Program-made: the position numbers and the translations under genes
Notes under the pieces: generated by a model
The model's input: only the letters and a program-made list of their open reading frames with translations
The model's database searches: none
What the model was told of the DNA's origin: nothing
NCBI GenBank assembly: GCA_002470165.1
Contig: DKNF01000137.1
Location: 1-9,420 of the forward strand
DNA from: Betaproteobacteria bacterium UBA7395
GTDB taxonomy: Bacteria; Pseudomonadota; Gammaproteobacteria; Burkholderiales; Rhodocyclaceae
DNA: 9,420 nt
Direction: 5' to 3'
Shown: piece by piece, positions 1-7,067 of the stretch
Layout of the letters: every line of letters begins with the position of its first letter
Position numbering within the stretch: the stretch's first letter is position 1

Positions 1-474
1 AACCTGAACAACCTGATCAAGGGCACCGAATACGAAGCCCTCGACCTCGAAGCCATCGTCAAGAAGGCGCCGGCCGGCGGCATCTACAACAACGCCGCCC
101 AGGTCTGGAACCACACCTTCTTCTGGAACTGCATGAAGCCGAACGGCGGCGGCGCCCCGAGCGGTGCCCTGGCGGCCGCCATTGACGCCAAGTGGGGTTC
201 GCTGGACGCCTTCAAGGCAGCCTTCCAGGCTTCCGCCGTCGGCAACTTCGGTTCCGGCTGGACCTGGCTGGTCAAGAAGGCCGACGGTTCCCTCGACATC
301 GTCAACATGGGCGCCGCCGGCACCCCGCTGACCACGGGCGACAAGGCCCTGCTCTGCGTCGACGTCTGGGAGCACGCCTACTACATCGACTACCGCAACC
401 TGCGTCCGAAGTTCGTCGAAACCTTCCTGAACAACCTGGTCAACTGGTCGTTCGCCGAAGCCAATTTCGCCTGA
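1..474 (+). CDS. sodB: Iron superoxide dismutase, C-terminal part (5' end outside window)
   Basis: Converts superoxide to hydrogen peroxide and oxygen in the cytoplasm. The reading frame is open from base 1 and ends at TGA 472-474, giving 157 residues; compared with the usual ~193, about 36 N-terminal residues, including the first metal-ligand histidine, lie outside the window. Seen directly: [13 protein letters not shown] around fragment residues 30-42 (second ligand H38), GSGWTWL (84-90), and [12 protein letters not shown] (121-132), which supplies the last two ligands D121 and H125. The Gln in AAQVWNHTF and Thr in GSGWTWL are typical of Fe-type rather than Mn-type enzymes, which is family knowledge. 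A perfect terminator follows 36 nt after the stop, so the transcript probably ends here. No oddities apart from truncation by the window edge. Confidence 0.97.
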   Translation, partial: NLNNLIKGTEYEALDLEAIVKKAPAGGIYNNAAQVWNHTFFWNCMKPNGGGAPSGALAAAIDAKWGSLDAFKAAFQASAVGNFGSGWTWLVKKADGSLDIVNMGAAGTPLTTGDKALLCVDVWEHAYYIDYRNLRPKFVETFLNNLVNWSFAEANFA

Positions 475-510
475 GACGGCGACCCGACGCAACGTCAGAT
501 CAATTGCCCC

Positions 511-539
511 AACCCCCTGCCTCTCGCAGGGGGTTTTTT
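511..539 (+). terminator. Intrinsic terminator of sodB
   Basis: Perfect 10-bp stem: AACCCCCTGC (511-520) pairs with GCAGGGGGTT (526-535) around a 5-nt loop CTCTC, and the T run extends over 534-539. This is a textbook Rho-independent terminator. It ends only 16 nt before the start codon of the response regulator gene, leaving no space for a separate promoter after it. Confidence 0.93.
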
Positions 540-555
540 ACATGTCACGCACATC

Positions 556-1218
556 ATGAGAATCCTGCTGGCAGAAGACGACCCCTTGATCGCCTCGCCC
601 ATCCTCGCCAGTTTGCGCAAACACGATTTCTCCATTGACTGGGTCCAGGATGGCCAGAAGGTGGCAAGCGCCATCGATACCCACGACTATGGAATGCTGA
701 TCCTTGACCTCGGCCTACCCCATGTTGATGGCATCGAGATTCTTGACCGGCAGTCGCGGATGAAAAAACATCTGCCGACGCTGGTGATCACCGCCCGTGG
801 TGGGGTGGACGACCGAGTCGGCGGACTGAATGCAGGCGCTGACGACTATCTGGTCAAACCGTTCAACCTTGAGGAACTCGTTGCCCGCGTTTTCGCCCTG
901 CGCCGACGCACCCAGGGCTGGCCAGGCAGCGATTTACGTCTGGGCGGGCTCAGCGTCGATCCACGCAAGCGCCAGGTGAAGATCAACGACAGGGAAATCC
1001 ACCTTTCCGACCGGGAGTTCCGCTTGCTGATGGCGCTGATCGAGATTCCCGGGAACGTTCTCAGCATTCCGCAACTCGAGGAAAAGCTTTACGGCTGGGG
1101 AGAGGAAATCGCCAGCAACTCGATCGAGGTGCAACTTCATCGCCTGCGTAAAAAGCTCGGCAAGGAATGGATACGCAACATCCGTGGTATCGGTTTCAAA
1201 CTGGTTGAACCATCTTGA
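556..1218 (+). CDS. OmpR/PhoB-family response regulator (QseB/TctD-like)
   Basis: DNA-binding response regulator of 220 residues, normal for the family. The receiver domain (about 1-115) shows the acidic pair D8/D9, phospho-acceptor D51 in LILDLGLPHVDG, T79 in VITAR and K101 in DYLVKPF. A winged-helix effector domain (about 125-217) includes SDREFRLLMAL, the SNSIEVQLHRLRKKLG recognition-helix region and the IRGIGFKL wing. The ATG at 556 is chosen because MRILLAEDDP is the canonical N-terminus; no Shine-Dalgarno sequence is visible before it, and the sodB terminator ends 16 nt upstream. The stop overlaps the kinase start by 4 nt, so the two form one operon. Its likely targets, by inference, are the two symporter operons downstream, which carry tandem direct repeats of the kind this family binds. 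The exact subfamily (QseB, TctD or PmrA) cannot be settled by eye. Confidence 0.95.
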   Translation: MRILLAEDDPLIASPILASLRKHDFSIDWVQDGQKVASAIDTHDYGMLILDLGLPHVDGIEILDRQSRMKKHLPTLVITARGGVDDRVGGLNAGADDYLVKPFNLEELVARVFALRRRTQGWPGSDLRLGGLSVDPRKRQVKINDREIHLSDREFRLLMALIEIPGNVLSIPQLEEKLYGWGEEIASNSIEVQLHRLRKKLGKEWIRNIRGIGFKLVEPS

Positions 1219-2516
1219 ATTCAATTCTCACCCGTTTGCTGACTTGGCAGATCGGGACGATGATCATCACCGCCGCATTCATCACGGCACTGACCTACCA
1301 GTTAAGCTGGAGCGAGTTCAACCGCAGCCGCGACATGTCGCTGGAACAGATTGCCTGGGCCGTCATGCGACACCAGGGCATGCGACCGGAAATCTTCGAT
1401 CTGTCGCAAGACCAGCACAGCATCATCAGCCAGGTGTGGGATGGAGAAGGCCGACTGATTTACGCCTCACGACCGGACATGCCGTTACCGCGCCAAAAGA
1501 CCGGACTGAGCAGTTTCACCTGGCAAGATATCGAGTGGCACGCAGTCGTTATCGAAGACCACGGCACCTTCGTTCAGGTCGCCAATACCGCCGACGCCCG
1601 GGCATTATGGTTTCGCGAATTCGGCGCTTCGCTGATCGTGCCTTTTTCGGTTATGGTCATCATCATGGGCAGCTTCATCGCCATTGCCGCCACCCAGGCT
1701 TTCCAGCCCATCCGCCAGCTGCGCAAGGAAATCCAGCAGCGCAGCCCGGCCTTTTTATCCCCGCTGTCGCGCCAGCAATATCCCGATGAACTGCTGGTCA
1801 TTGTCGACGCCCTGAACGAGATGTTCAGCCGCCTCGATCAGGCCTTCCTTGCCCGCCAGCGTTTCATCGCCGATGCGGCTCACGAACTGCGGACGCCACT
1901 GACCGCCGTCCAGCTCAATGCCGAAGTCGCGCGAAAAGAAGCCAATCCGGCCACCCGCGACACCGCACTGGAAAACCTCAGCGCCGGCGTCAACCGGGCA
2001 TCACACCTGGTCAATCAATTGCTTCACCTGGCCAAGTTCGACCCGCAATTCATTGCCCGACGCAGATTGACCACGGTCGACCTCGTTGCGCTGGCAAGAA
2101 CCGTGGTGATCGAACACGACATCCTCGCAGCCGTCAAAAAAATCGACATCGGTTTGGTCAATGCCGAGCCGGTTCACCTCCACGGCGACCCGGAAGCCTT
2201 GCACATTCTCTTGTCCAACCTGATCGACAACGCCATTCACTACAGCGGCAACGCCAGTCATGTCGATATCGCCGTCAGTTCCTCTGACGAACAAGCCCGA
2301 ATTGCCGTCATTGACCACGGCCCCGGCATCCCGGAATGCGATCGGGAAAGGGTTTTCGAAGCCTTCTGCCGCCTGAGCAGCACCGTACCCGGCAGCGGTC
2401 TCGGTTTGGCCATTTCGCAGGAGATCGTTCGTCAGCATCACGGAACGATCCGTCTCGACGACACCCCGGGTGGCGGACTGACCGTCCACATCAGCCTGCC
2501 AATCAATCCGCTCTGA
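1215..2516 (+). CDS. Membrane sensor histidine kinase (QseC/TctE-like)
   Basis: Partner kinase of the preceding regulator, 433 residues. Visible order: first membrane segment at about 11-29, a sensor region of roughly 100 residues (30-135) that is probably periplasmic, second membrane segment at about 139-160 (IVPFSVMVIIMGSFIAIAAT), a linker (161-210) in the HAMP position, then the HisKA helix with phospho-acceptor H223 in ADAAHELRTPLTA. The ATPase domain has the N box LLSNLIDNAIHYS (N335, N339), G1 box DHGPGIP (367-373) and G2 box GSGLGLAI (393-400). The start is TTG 1215, overlapping the regulator's TGA; the next in-frame ATG (1260) would cut into the first membrane helix, so TTG is preferred. 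The sensor region has no motif I recognise. The signal is unknown; carboxylate sensing would fit the neighbouring transporters but is inference. Confidence 0.93.
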   Translation: MNSILTRLLTWQIGTMIITAAFITALTYQLSWSEFNRSRDMSLEQIAWAVMRHQGMRPEIFDLSQDQHSIISQVWDGEGRLIYASRPDMPLPRQKTGLSSFTWQDIEWHAVVIEDHGTFVQVANTADARALWFREFGASLIVPFSVMVIIMGSFIAIAATQAFQPIRQLRKEIQQRSPAFLSPLSRQQYPDELLVIVDALNEMFSRLDQAFLARQRFIADAAHELRTPLTAVQLNAEVARKEANPATRDTALENLSAGVNRASHLVNQLLHLAKFDPQFIARRRLTTVDLVALARTVVIEHDILAAVKKIDIGLVNAEPVHLHGDPEALHILLSNLIDNAIHYSGNASHVDIAVSSSDEQARIAVIDHGPGIPECDRERVFEAFCRLSSTVPGSGLGLAISQEIVRQHHGTIRLDDTPGGGLTVHISLPINPL

Positions 2517-2530
2517 CCCGACCACCCACC

Positions 2531-2547
2531 TTAAGTCGTTTGTAAGG
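2531..2547 (+). promoter_or_regulatory. Candidate response-regulator operator, site A (tandem TAAG repeat)
   Basis: TTAAG (2531-2535) and GTAAG (2542-2546) are direct repeats whose TAAG cores start 11 bp apart, about one helical turn; this is the usual layout of OmpR/PhoB-family binding sites. The same stretch also contains an inverted pair, CACCTTA (2527-2533) and TAAGGTG (2543-2549). It lies 68 nt before the DUF485 start, between the two-component genes and the transporter pair. A related repeat occurs before the second transporter pair. I see no convincing -10 hexamer to anchor it. Function is inferred. Confidence 0.5.
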
Positions 2548-2562
2548 TGCACTCGAAGAACA

Positions 2563-2576
2563 TGCAACGCGTTGCA
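2563..2576. promoter_or_regulatory. 14-bp perfect palindrome in the actP-operon leader
   Basis: TGCAACGCGTTGCA is its own reverse complement. It is followed by a further TTGCAAC at 2581-2587, which repeats the left-arm sequence. A perfect 14-bp palindrome between an operator-like repeat and the ribosome-binding site may be the site of a second, dimeric regulator. It resembles LacI-family half-sites (TGNAA...TTNCA), but the centre is GC rather than the usual CG, so I do not assign a family. Confidence 0.4.
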
Positions 2577-2614
2577 GCATTTGCAACCGTGAAAACAATT
2601 CGAGGAGGTCAATC

Positions 2615-2920
2615 ATGTCGCAAGACATCTACGCCCAGATACGGGCGAACCCGAAGTACCACCAGCTGAAGAAGACACGGAACGCCTATGCCTGGATCAT
2701 GACCTTGCTCATGCTGGTCGTGTACTACGGCTATATCGCGCTGATCGCCTTCAACAAAGCCTTCCTGGCCCAACCCCTGGGCGCCGGAGTAACGACCATC
2801 GGCATTCCGATTGGCGTAGGCGTCATTCTCTTCACCATCGTCATCACCGGAATCTATGTCCGCCGGGCCAACAGCGAGTTCGATGCCTTGAAGAATGAAA
2901 TCATCGGGGAGAGCAAGTGA
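2615..2920 (+). CDS. yjcH: DUF485 (YjcH-like) small inner-membrane protein
   Basis: Protein of 101 residues matching the DUF485 family, which sits directly upstream of actP in many proteobacteria (yjcH-actP in E. coli). Seen: a soluble N-terminus [14 protein letters not shown], membrane helix 1 at about 27-48, a short loop with PLGAG, the family signature GIPIGVGVI starting helix 2 (63-81), and the C-terminal [17 protein letters not shown] strong Shine-Dalgarno GAGGAGG (2602-2608) lies 6 nt before the ATG. Its TGA shares its A with the ATG of actP, so the two are translationally coupled. It probably acts as an accessory subunit or stabiliser of ActP, but the biochemical role of this family is not settled. 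Confidence 0.93.
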   Translation: MSQDIYAQIRANPKYHQLKKTRNAYAWIMTLLMLVVYYGYIALIAFNKAFLAQPLGAGVTTIGIPIGVGVILFTIVITGIYVRRANSEFDALKNEIIGESK

Positions 2921-4680
2921 TGGCACGACTCATGAAACAACTGGGTTGCCTGATCGCCCTGGCAGCCGCTGCAGGGATGGCAATGGCAGCAGGCGCAGAC
3001 CTGGGCCAGGCCGAAAAACAGGCAACCAACTGGACGGCAATCGCAATGTTCGCGATCTTCGTCGCCGGAACGCTTTACATCACCAAATGGGCCGCCGGCA
3101 GAACCAAGTCGGCGGCTGACTTCTACACGGGCGGCGGCGGCATCACCGGCTTCCAGAACGGCCTGGCAATCGCGGGCGACTACATGTCGGCTGCGTCCTT
3201 CCTGGGCATTTCGGCCGCCGTGATGGCCAACGGCTACGACGGCCTGATCTTCTCGATCGGCTTCCTCGTCGGCTGGCCGATCATCACCTTCCTGATGGCC
3301 GAGCGCCTGCGCAACCTGGGCAAATTCACCTTTGCCGACGTTGCCGGCTACCGCTTCGCCCAGACCCCGATCCGCGCCTTTGCGGCAACTTCGACCCTGA
3401 TCGTCGTCGCCTTCTACCTGATCGCCCAGATGGTCGGTGCCGGCCAGTTGATCAAGCTGCTGTTTGGTCTGGAATACTGGATGGCTGTGGTCATCGTCGG
3501 TGCGCTGATGATGGTTTACGTGCTGTTTGGCGGCATGACCGCGACGACCTGGGTGCAGATCATCAAGGCCATCCTGCTGCTCTGCGGCGCCTCGTTCATG
3601 GCTTTCATGGTGTTGTTCAATTTCGGCTTCAGCCCGGAAGCGATGTTTGCCAAGGCCGTCGAAATCAAGACCATACTCGCCTCAACCGCGCTCACCGCCG
3701 AAGCAGTCAAGGGCGGCGCCGACCCGGCCACCGTCGATGTTGCTGCCGCAGCCGCCGCCAAGGGCCTGTCGATCATGAGCCCGGGCAACTTCGTCAAGGA
3801 TCCGATCTCGGCGATCTCTTTCGGCATGGCCCTGATGTTCGGCACCGCCGGCCTGCCGCACATCCTGATGCGCTTCTTCACCGTGCCGGATGCGAAGGAA
3901 GCACGCAAGTCCGTGTTCTGGGCGACCACCTGGATCGGCTACTTCTACATCCTGACCTTCATCATCGGCTTCGGTGCCATCACCTTCGTGCTGACCAACC
4001 CGCAGTTCCTGGACGGCAAGGGCGCCCTGCTCGGCGGCGGCAACATGGCCGCCATCCACCTGGCCAATGCCGTTGGCGGCAACGTCTTCCTCGGCTTCAT
4101 CTCCGCGGTTGCCTTCGCCACCATCCTTGCCGTCGTTGCCGGCCTGACGCTGTCGGGTGCCTCTGCGGTATCGCACGACCTGTACGCCACCGTGTTCAAG
4201 AAAGGCAAGGTCGATTCGGCCTCCGAACTCCGCGTCTCCCGCATCACCACGCTGGCGCTGGGTGTCGTTGCCGTCGTGCTGGGGATCGCCTTCGAAAAGC
4301 AGAACATCGCTTTCATGGTTTCACTGGCCTTCGCCATCGCCGCCTCGGCCAACTTCCCGGTGCTGTTCATGGCCGTGCTGTGGAAGGACTGCACGACCCG
4401 GGGCGCCGTCATCGGCGGCTTCCTCGGCCTGATCTCCTCGGTTGGCCTGACCGTGCTGTCGCCGTCCATCTGGGAAGCCGTCATGGGCAACCCGAAGGGC
4501 TCGGCGCTGTTCCCTTACACCTCGCCCGCCCTGTTCTCGATGACCATCGGCTTCGTCGGCATCTGGCTGTTCTCGATGCTGGACAAGAGCGAGCAGGCCA
4601 GGAAGGAACGTGCCTTGTACGCCGACCAGGAAGTCCGCTCGGAAACCGGGATTGGTGCTGCCGGCGCCAGCGGCCACTAA
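2920..4680 (+). CDS. actP: ActP-type Na+/acetate symporter (SSS family)
   Basis: Inner-membrane cation/acetate symporter of 586 residues that imports acetate and related short monocarboxylates with Na+. ATG 2920 is chosen: it overlaps the DUF485 stop (TGATG) and has GGGGAG (2906-2911) 8 nt upstream; GTG 2917 and ATG 2932 are in frame but worse placed. A signal-like hydrophobic N-terminus (about 6-25) is followed by some 13 helices. ActP signatures visible: [19 protein letters not shown] (77-95), [54 protein letters not shown] (307-322), [19 protein letters not shown] and ASAVSHDLY. Compared with my recollection of E. coli ActP (549 residues), it has an extra alanine-rich stretch at about 247-281, before [12 protein letters not shown]. 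Two tandem hairpins follow the gene. The exact substrate range cannot be read from sequence. Confidence 0.94.
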   Translation: MARLMKQLGCLIALAAAAGMAMAAGADLGQAEKQATNWTAIAMFAIFVAGTLYITKWAAGRTKSAADFYTGGGGITGFQNGLAIAGDYMSAASFLGISAAVMANGYDGLIFSIGFLVGWPIITFLMAERLRNLGKFTFADVAGYRFAQTPIRAFAATSTLIVVAFYLIAQMVGAGQLIKLLFGLEYWMAVVIVGALMMVYVLFGGMTATTWVQIIKAILLLCGASFMAFMVLFNFGFSPEAMFAKAVEIKTILASTALTAEAVKGGADPATVDVAAAAAAKGLSIMSPGNFVKDPISAISFGMALMFGTAGLPHILMRFFTVPDAKEARKSVFWATTWIGYFYILTFIIGFGAITFVLTNPQFLDGKGALLGGGNMAAIHLANAVGGNVFLGFISAVAFATILAVVAGLTLSGASAVSHDLYATVFKKGKVDSASELRVSRITTLALGVVAVVLGIAFEKQNIAFMVSLAFAIAASANFPVLFMAVLWKDCTTRGAVIGGFLGLISSVGLTVLSPSIWEAVMGNPKGSALFPYTSPALFSMTIGFVGIWLFSMLDKSEQARKERALYADQEVRSETGIGAAGASGH

Positions 4681-4697
4681 GCGCAAATGGCCGCAGC

Positions 4698-4717
4698 GCT
4701 GAGGTAGCCACCTCAGC
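4698..4717 (+). repeat. Perfect hairpin directly after actP
   Basis: GCTGAGGT (4698-4705) pairs perfectly with ACCTCAGC (4710-4717) around the loop AGCC. No T run follows, so on its own it is not an intrinsic terminator. It lies 18 nt after the actP stop and just before a real terminator hairpin, and may protect the 3' end of the transcript or help termination. Confidence 0.75.
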
Positions 4718-4733
4718 CAACCTGCATCACGCC

Positions 4734-4770
4734 AAAGCCCGTCATCGCGAGATGACGGGCTTTGTTGCTT
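4734..4770 (+). terminator. Intrinsic terminator of the DUF485-actP unit
   Basis: Perfect 13-bp stem: AAAGCCCGTCATC (4734-4746) pairs with GATGACGGGCTTT (4751-4763) around the loop GCGA. The downstream T tract (TTTGTTGCTT, 4761-4770) is interrupted by G and C, so termination may be partial. It separates the first transporter pair from the second. Confidence 0.85.
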
Positions 4771-4832
4771 CCAGGACCGCAACATCCGCCCCGATTCTCG
4801 GCAAATGAAATCAATTACGCTTTATTAAAAAG

Positions 4833-4860
4833 CTGTCAGTTCACTGTAAGTTTCTGTAAC
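4833..4860 (+). promoter_or_regulatory. Candidate response-regulator operator, site B (three CTGTMA repeats)
   Basis: Three direct repeats in phase with the helix: CTGTCAG (4833-4839), CTGTAAG (4844-4850) and CTGTAAC (4854-4860), spaced 11 and 10 bp. This is the arrangement bound by tandem dimers of OmpR/PhoB-family regulators. It lies 69 nt before the DUF4212 start, almost the same distance as site A from the DUF485 start, and shares the TAAGT and TGTAA words with it. An AT-rich stretch (about 4801-4830), unusual for this GC-rich window, precedes it. No clear -10 hexamer was identified. The link to the regulator at 556-1218 is inference. Confidence 0.55.
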
Positions 4861-4881
4861 CAAACTACGGACCGTGGCGGT

Positions 4882-4897
4882 GCTGTGGAAGCACAGC
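4882..4897 (+). repeat. Small hairpin in the DUF4212 leader
   Basis: GCTGTG (4882-4887) and CACAGC (4892-4897) form a perfect 6-bp stem around GAAG. An overlapping alternative stem, GTGCT (4880-4884) with AGCAC (4890-4894), is also possible. It lies about 20 nt before the Shine-Dalgarno and does not sequester it. It may stabilise the mRNA leader; no known riboswitch is recognised. Confidence 0.45.
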
Positions 4898-4929
4898 CCG
4901 TCCCTTTAAATTTTCTGGAGGAGATAACA

Positions 4930-5184
4930 ATGGACGATCAAGGCAAGGCCTATTGGTCAGCCACGCTCGGTCTGCTGGGCAAGATCCTGGCGATCTGGTT
5001 CGTGTGCTCGTTCTTAGCCGGCATTCTGTTTGCCCCGGCACTGAACGGCATTTCACTCGGGGGTTACCCGCTGGGCTTCTGGTTTGCCCACCAGGGTTCG
5101 ATCTACATCTTCATTGCCTTGATTTTCTACTACGCCAAGGCAATGGGCGACCTCGACCGCAAGTTCGACGTGCACGAAGAATAA
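4930..5184 (+). CDS. DUF4212 small subunit of a sodium:solute symporter
   Basis: An 84-residue membrane protein of the DUF4212 family (putative sodium:solute symporter small subunit), which in known genomes sits directly before the VC_2705-type large symporter. Seen: helix 1 at about 13-34 (LLGKILAIWFVCSFLAGILF), the conserved loop LNGISLGGYPLGFWFAHQGS (39-58), helix 2 at about 56-70 and the C-terminal YAKAMGDLDRKFDVHEE. A strong Shine-Dalgarno GGAGGAG (4917-4923) lies 6 nt before the ATG. The stop TAA overlaps the AAGGAG of the next gene, so the two are one operon. Its role is presumed to be assembly or regulation of the large subunit; this is not demonstrated for the family as far as I know. 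Its topology and C-terminal motif parallel the DUF485 partner of ActP. Confidence 0.93.
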   Translation: MDDQGKAYWSATLGLLGKILAIWFVCSFLAGILFAPALNGISLGGYPLGFWFAHQGSIYIFIALIFYYAKAMGDLDRKFDVHEE

Positions 5185-5193
5185 GGAGATCAC

Positions 5194-7050
5194 ATGGATC
5201 TGCAAACTATCACTTACCTGGTGGTCGGCGCGTCTTTTGCGCTGTACATCGGGATCGCGATCTGGGCACGTGCCGGTAGCACGTCCGAGTTCTACGCTGC
5301 CGGCGGTAGCGTTCACCCGATCACCAACGGTATGGCAACTGCCGCCGACTGGATGTCCGCAGCCTCGTTCATCTCGATGGCCGGTCTGATCGCCAACATG
5401 GGTTACGGCGGCGGCCTGTTCCTGATGGGCTGGACCGGCGGCTACGTTCTGCTGGCCATGCTGCTGGCTCCGTACCTCCGGAAGTTCGGCAAGTTCACGG
5501 TGCCCCAGTTCATCGGCGACCGTTTCTACTCGCAAACCGCTTCCACGGTGGCCGTGGTCTGCCTGCTGGTGGCCTCGATCACCTACATCATCGGTCAGAT
5601 GACCGGCGTCGGTGTGGCCTTCTCCCGCTTCCTGGGCGTTTCCAGCGAAATGGGTATCTACATCGGTATGGGTATCGTGTTCGCCTACGCCGTGTTCGGC
5701 GGCATGAAGGGCATCACCTACACCCAGGTCGCCCAGTACATCGTGCTGATCCTGGCTTACACGGTTCCGGCTGTGTTCATCTCGCTGCAGCTGACCGGCA
5801 ACCCGATCCCGCAACTGGGTCTGGGCGCGTCGATCTCCGGCACCGACATCTCGCTGCTGACCAAGCTCGACCAGGTTGTCACCGACCTCGGCTTCAACCA
5901 ATACACGACCTCGGTTCCGGGCTCCACCCTGAACATGTTCGTGTACACGATGTCGCTGATGATCGGTACCGCCGGTCTGCCGCACGTCATCATGCGATTC
6001 TTCACGGTGGCCAAGGTTTCTGACGCTCGTTCGTCCGCCGGCTGGGCGCTGATCTTCATCGCCCTGCTGTACACGACCGCCCCGGCCGTTGCCGCGATGG
6101 CCAAGATGAACCTGCACGCCACGGTGAACACCGCGGTTGGCCTGGAAACGGCTGCTGACGGCTCGATGAAGGTCAATCCGGAAGTCATCAAGGCCAACGC
6201 CGACGTCTATGCTCCCGAAGCTTCCCTGGTCTACGAACAGCGTCCGGAATGGATGAAGCGCTGGGAAAAGACCGGCCTGCTGAAGTTCGAAGACAAGAAC
6301 GGCGACGGTCGCATCCAGTACTACAACGACAAGACCAAGAACGACGCTGCCAAGGCCAAGGCCGAAGCTGCTGGCTGGAAGGGTAACGAGCTGACGGTCA
6401 ACGCCGACATCATCGTGCTGGCCAACCCGGAAATCGCGCTGCTGCCGAACTGGGTTATCGCTCTGGTTGCTGCCGGTGGTCTGGCTGCCGCTCTGTCGAC
6501 CGCTGCCGGTCTGCTGATGGCGATCTCCGCTGCCGTGTCGCATGACCTGGTCAAGGGTGTGTTCATGCCGAACATCTCCGAGCAAGGCGAACTGCGCGCC
6601 GGCAAGATCTCCATGGCTGTCGCCATCGTCATCGCCGGTTACCTCGGCCTCAACCCCCCGGGCTTCGCTGCCGGTACGGTTGCCCTGGCCTTCGGTATTG
6701 CCGCCTCCTCCCTGTTCCCCGCCATCATGATGGGTATCTTCTCCAAGAAGATGAACAAGGAAGGCGCCATCGCCGGTATGCTGGCTGGTCTGGCCTTCAC
6801 CCTGATCTACGTGTTCGCACACAAGGGTATCTTCTTCATCAAGGGCACCGAGTTCGTCGATATGATCGGCGGCCCGAACAGCTTCTTCGGCATCACGCCG
6901 GAAGCCATTGGTGCCATCGGCGCGCTGGTCAACTTCCTGGTTGCCTTCATCGTCGACAAGATGACCAAGGAACCGCCGGAGCACATCCAGGCCATGGTTG
7001 AAAACGTGCGTATCCCGCGCGGCGCCAAGGCTGTTGATGGCGCACACTAA
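5194..7050 (+). CDS. VC_2705-type sodium:solute symporter, large subunit
   Basis: SSS-family inner-membrane symporter of 618 residues, a paralogue of the ActP upstream (compare AADWMSAASF with [10 protein letters not shown], and FMGTAGLPH-type GTAGLPHVIMRFFTV at 258-272). Known family members carry small organic acids, acetate or propionate being likely, but the substrate is not readable here. ATG 5194 follows AAGGAG (5183-5188) at 5 nt. A long hydrophilic loop (about 305-412) precedes the helix ending in AAVSHDL; since the segment after that helix (LVKGVF...) should be cytoplasmic, the loop is probably periplasmic. It contains an EF-hand-like DKNGDGRIQYYN (367-378). Codon choice is strongly biased (CTG, GGT, AAC, ATC), suggesting high expression. 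An open frame on the opposite strand covers the whole gene and is treated as an artefact of this bias. Two hairpins follow the gene. Confidence 0.93.
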   Translation: MDLQTITYLVVGASFALYIGIAIWARAGSTSEFYAAGGSVHPITNGMATAADWMSAASFISMAGLIANMGYGGGLFLMGWTGGYVLLAMLLAPYLRKFGKFTVPQFIGDRFYSQTASTVAVVCLLVASITYIIGQMTGVGVAFSRFLGVSSEMGIYIGMGIVFAYAVFGGMKGITYTQVAQYIVLILAYTVPAVFISLQLTGNPIPQLGLGASISGTDISLLTKLDQVVTDLGFNQYTTSVPGSTLNMFVYTMSLMIGTAGLPHVIMRFFTVAKVSDARSSAGWALIFIALLYTTAPAVAAMAKMNLHATVNTAVGLETAADGSMKVNPEVIKANADVYAPEASLVYEQRPEWMKRWEKTGLLKFEDKNGDGRIQYYNDKTKNDAAKAKAEAAGWKGNELTVNADIIVLANPEIALLPNWVIALVAAGGLAAALSTAAGLLMAISAAVSHDLVKGVFMPNISEQGELRAGKISMAVAIVIAGYLGLNPPGFAAGTVALAFGIAASSLFPAIMMGIFSKKMNKEGAIAGMLAGLAFTLIYVFAHKGIFFIKGTEFVDMIGGPNSFFGITPEAIGAIGALVNFLVAFIVDKMTKEPPEHIQAMVENVRIPRGAKAVDGAH

Positions 7051-7067
7051 GCAGTATTGAGGTAAGC

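Noticed and set aside
1184..1789. 201-codon plus-strand frame overlapping the kinase N-terminus
   Set aside because: Its product is arginine/histidine-rich without recognisable features, while the overlapping frame gives a complete sensor kinase.
3682..4490. Minus-strand open frames within actP
   Set aside because: Shadows of the ActP reading frame: no ribosome-binding sites and no domain character.
4876..4892. Possible sigma-54 promoter (GG-N10-GC at 4879-4892) before the DUF4212 gene
   Set aside because: The GG/GC spacing fits, but the flanking bases (CGGTGC and AAGC) depart from TGGCAC and TTGC, and the stretch is better explained by the GCTGTG/CACAGC hairpin.
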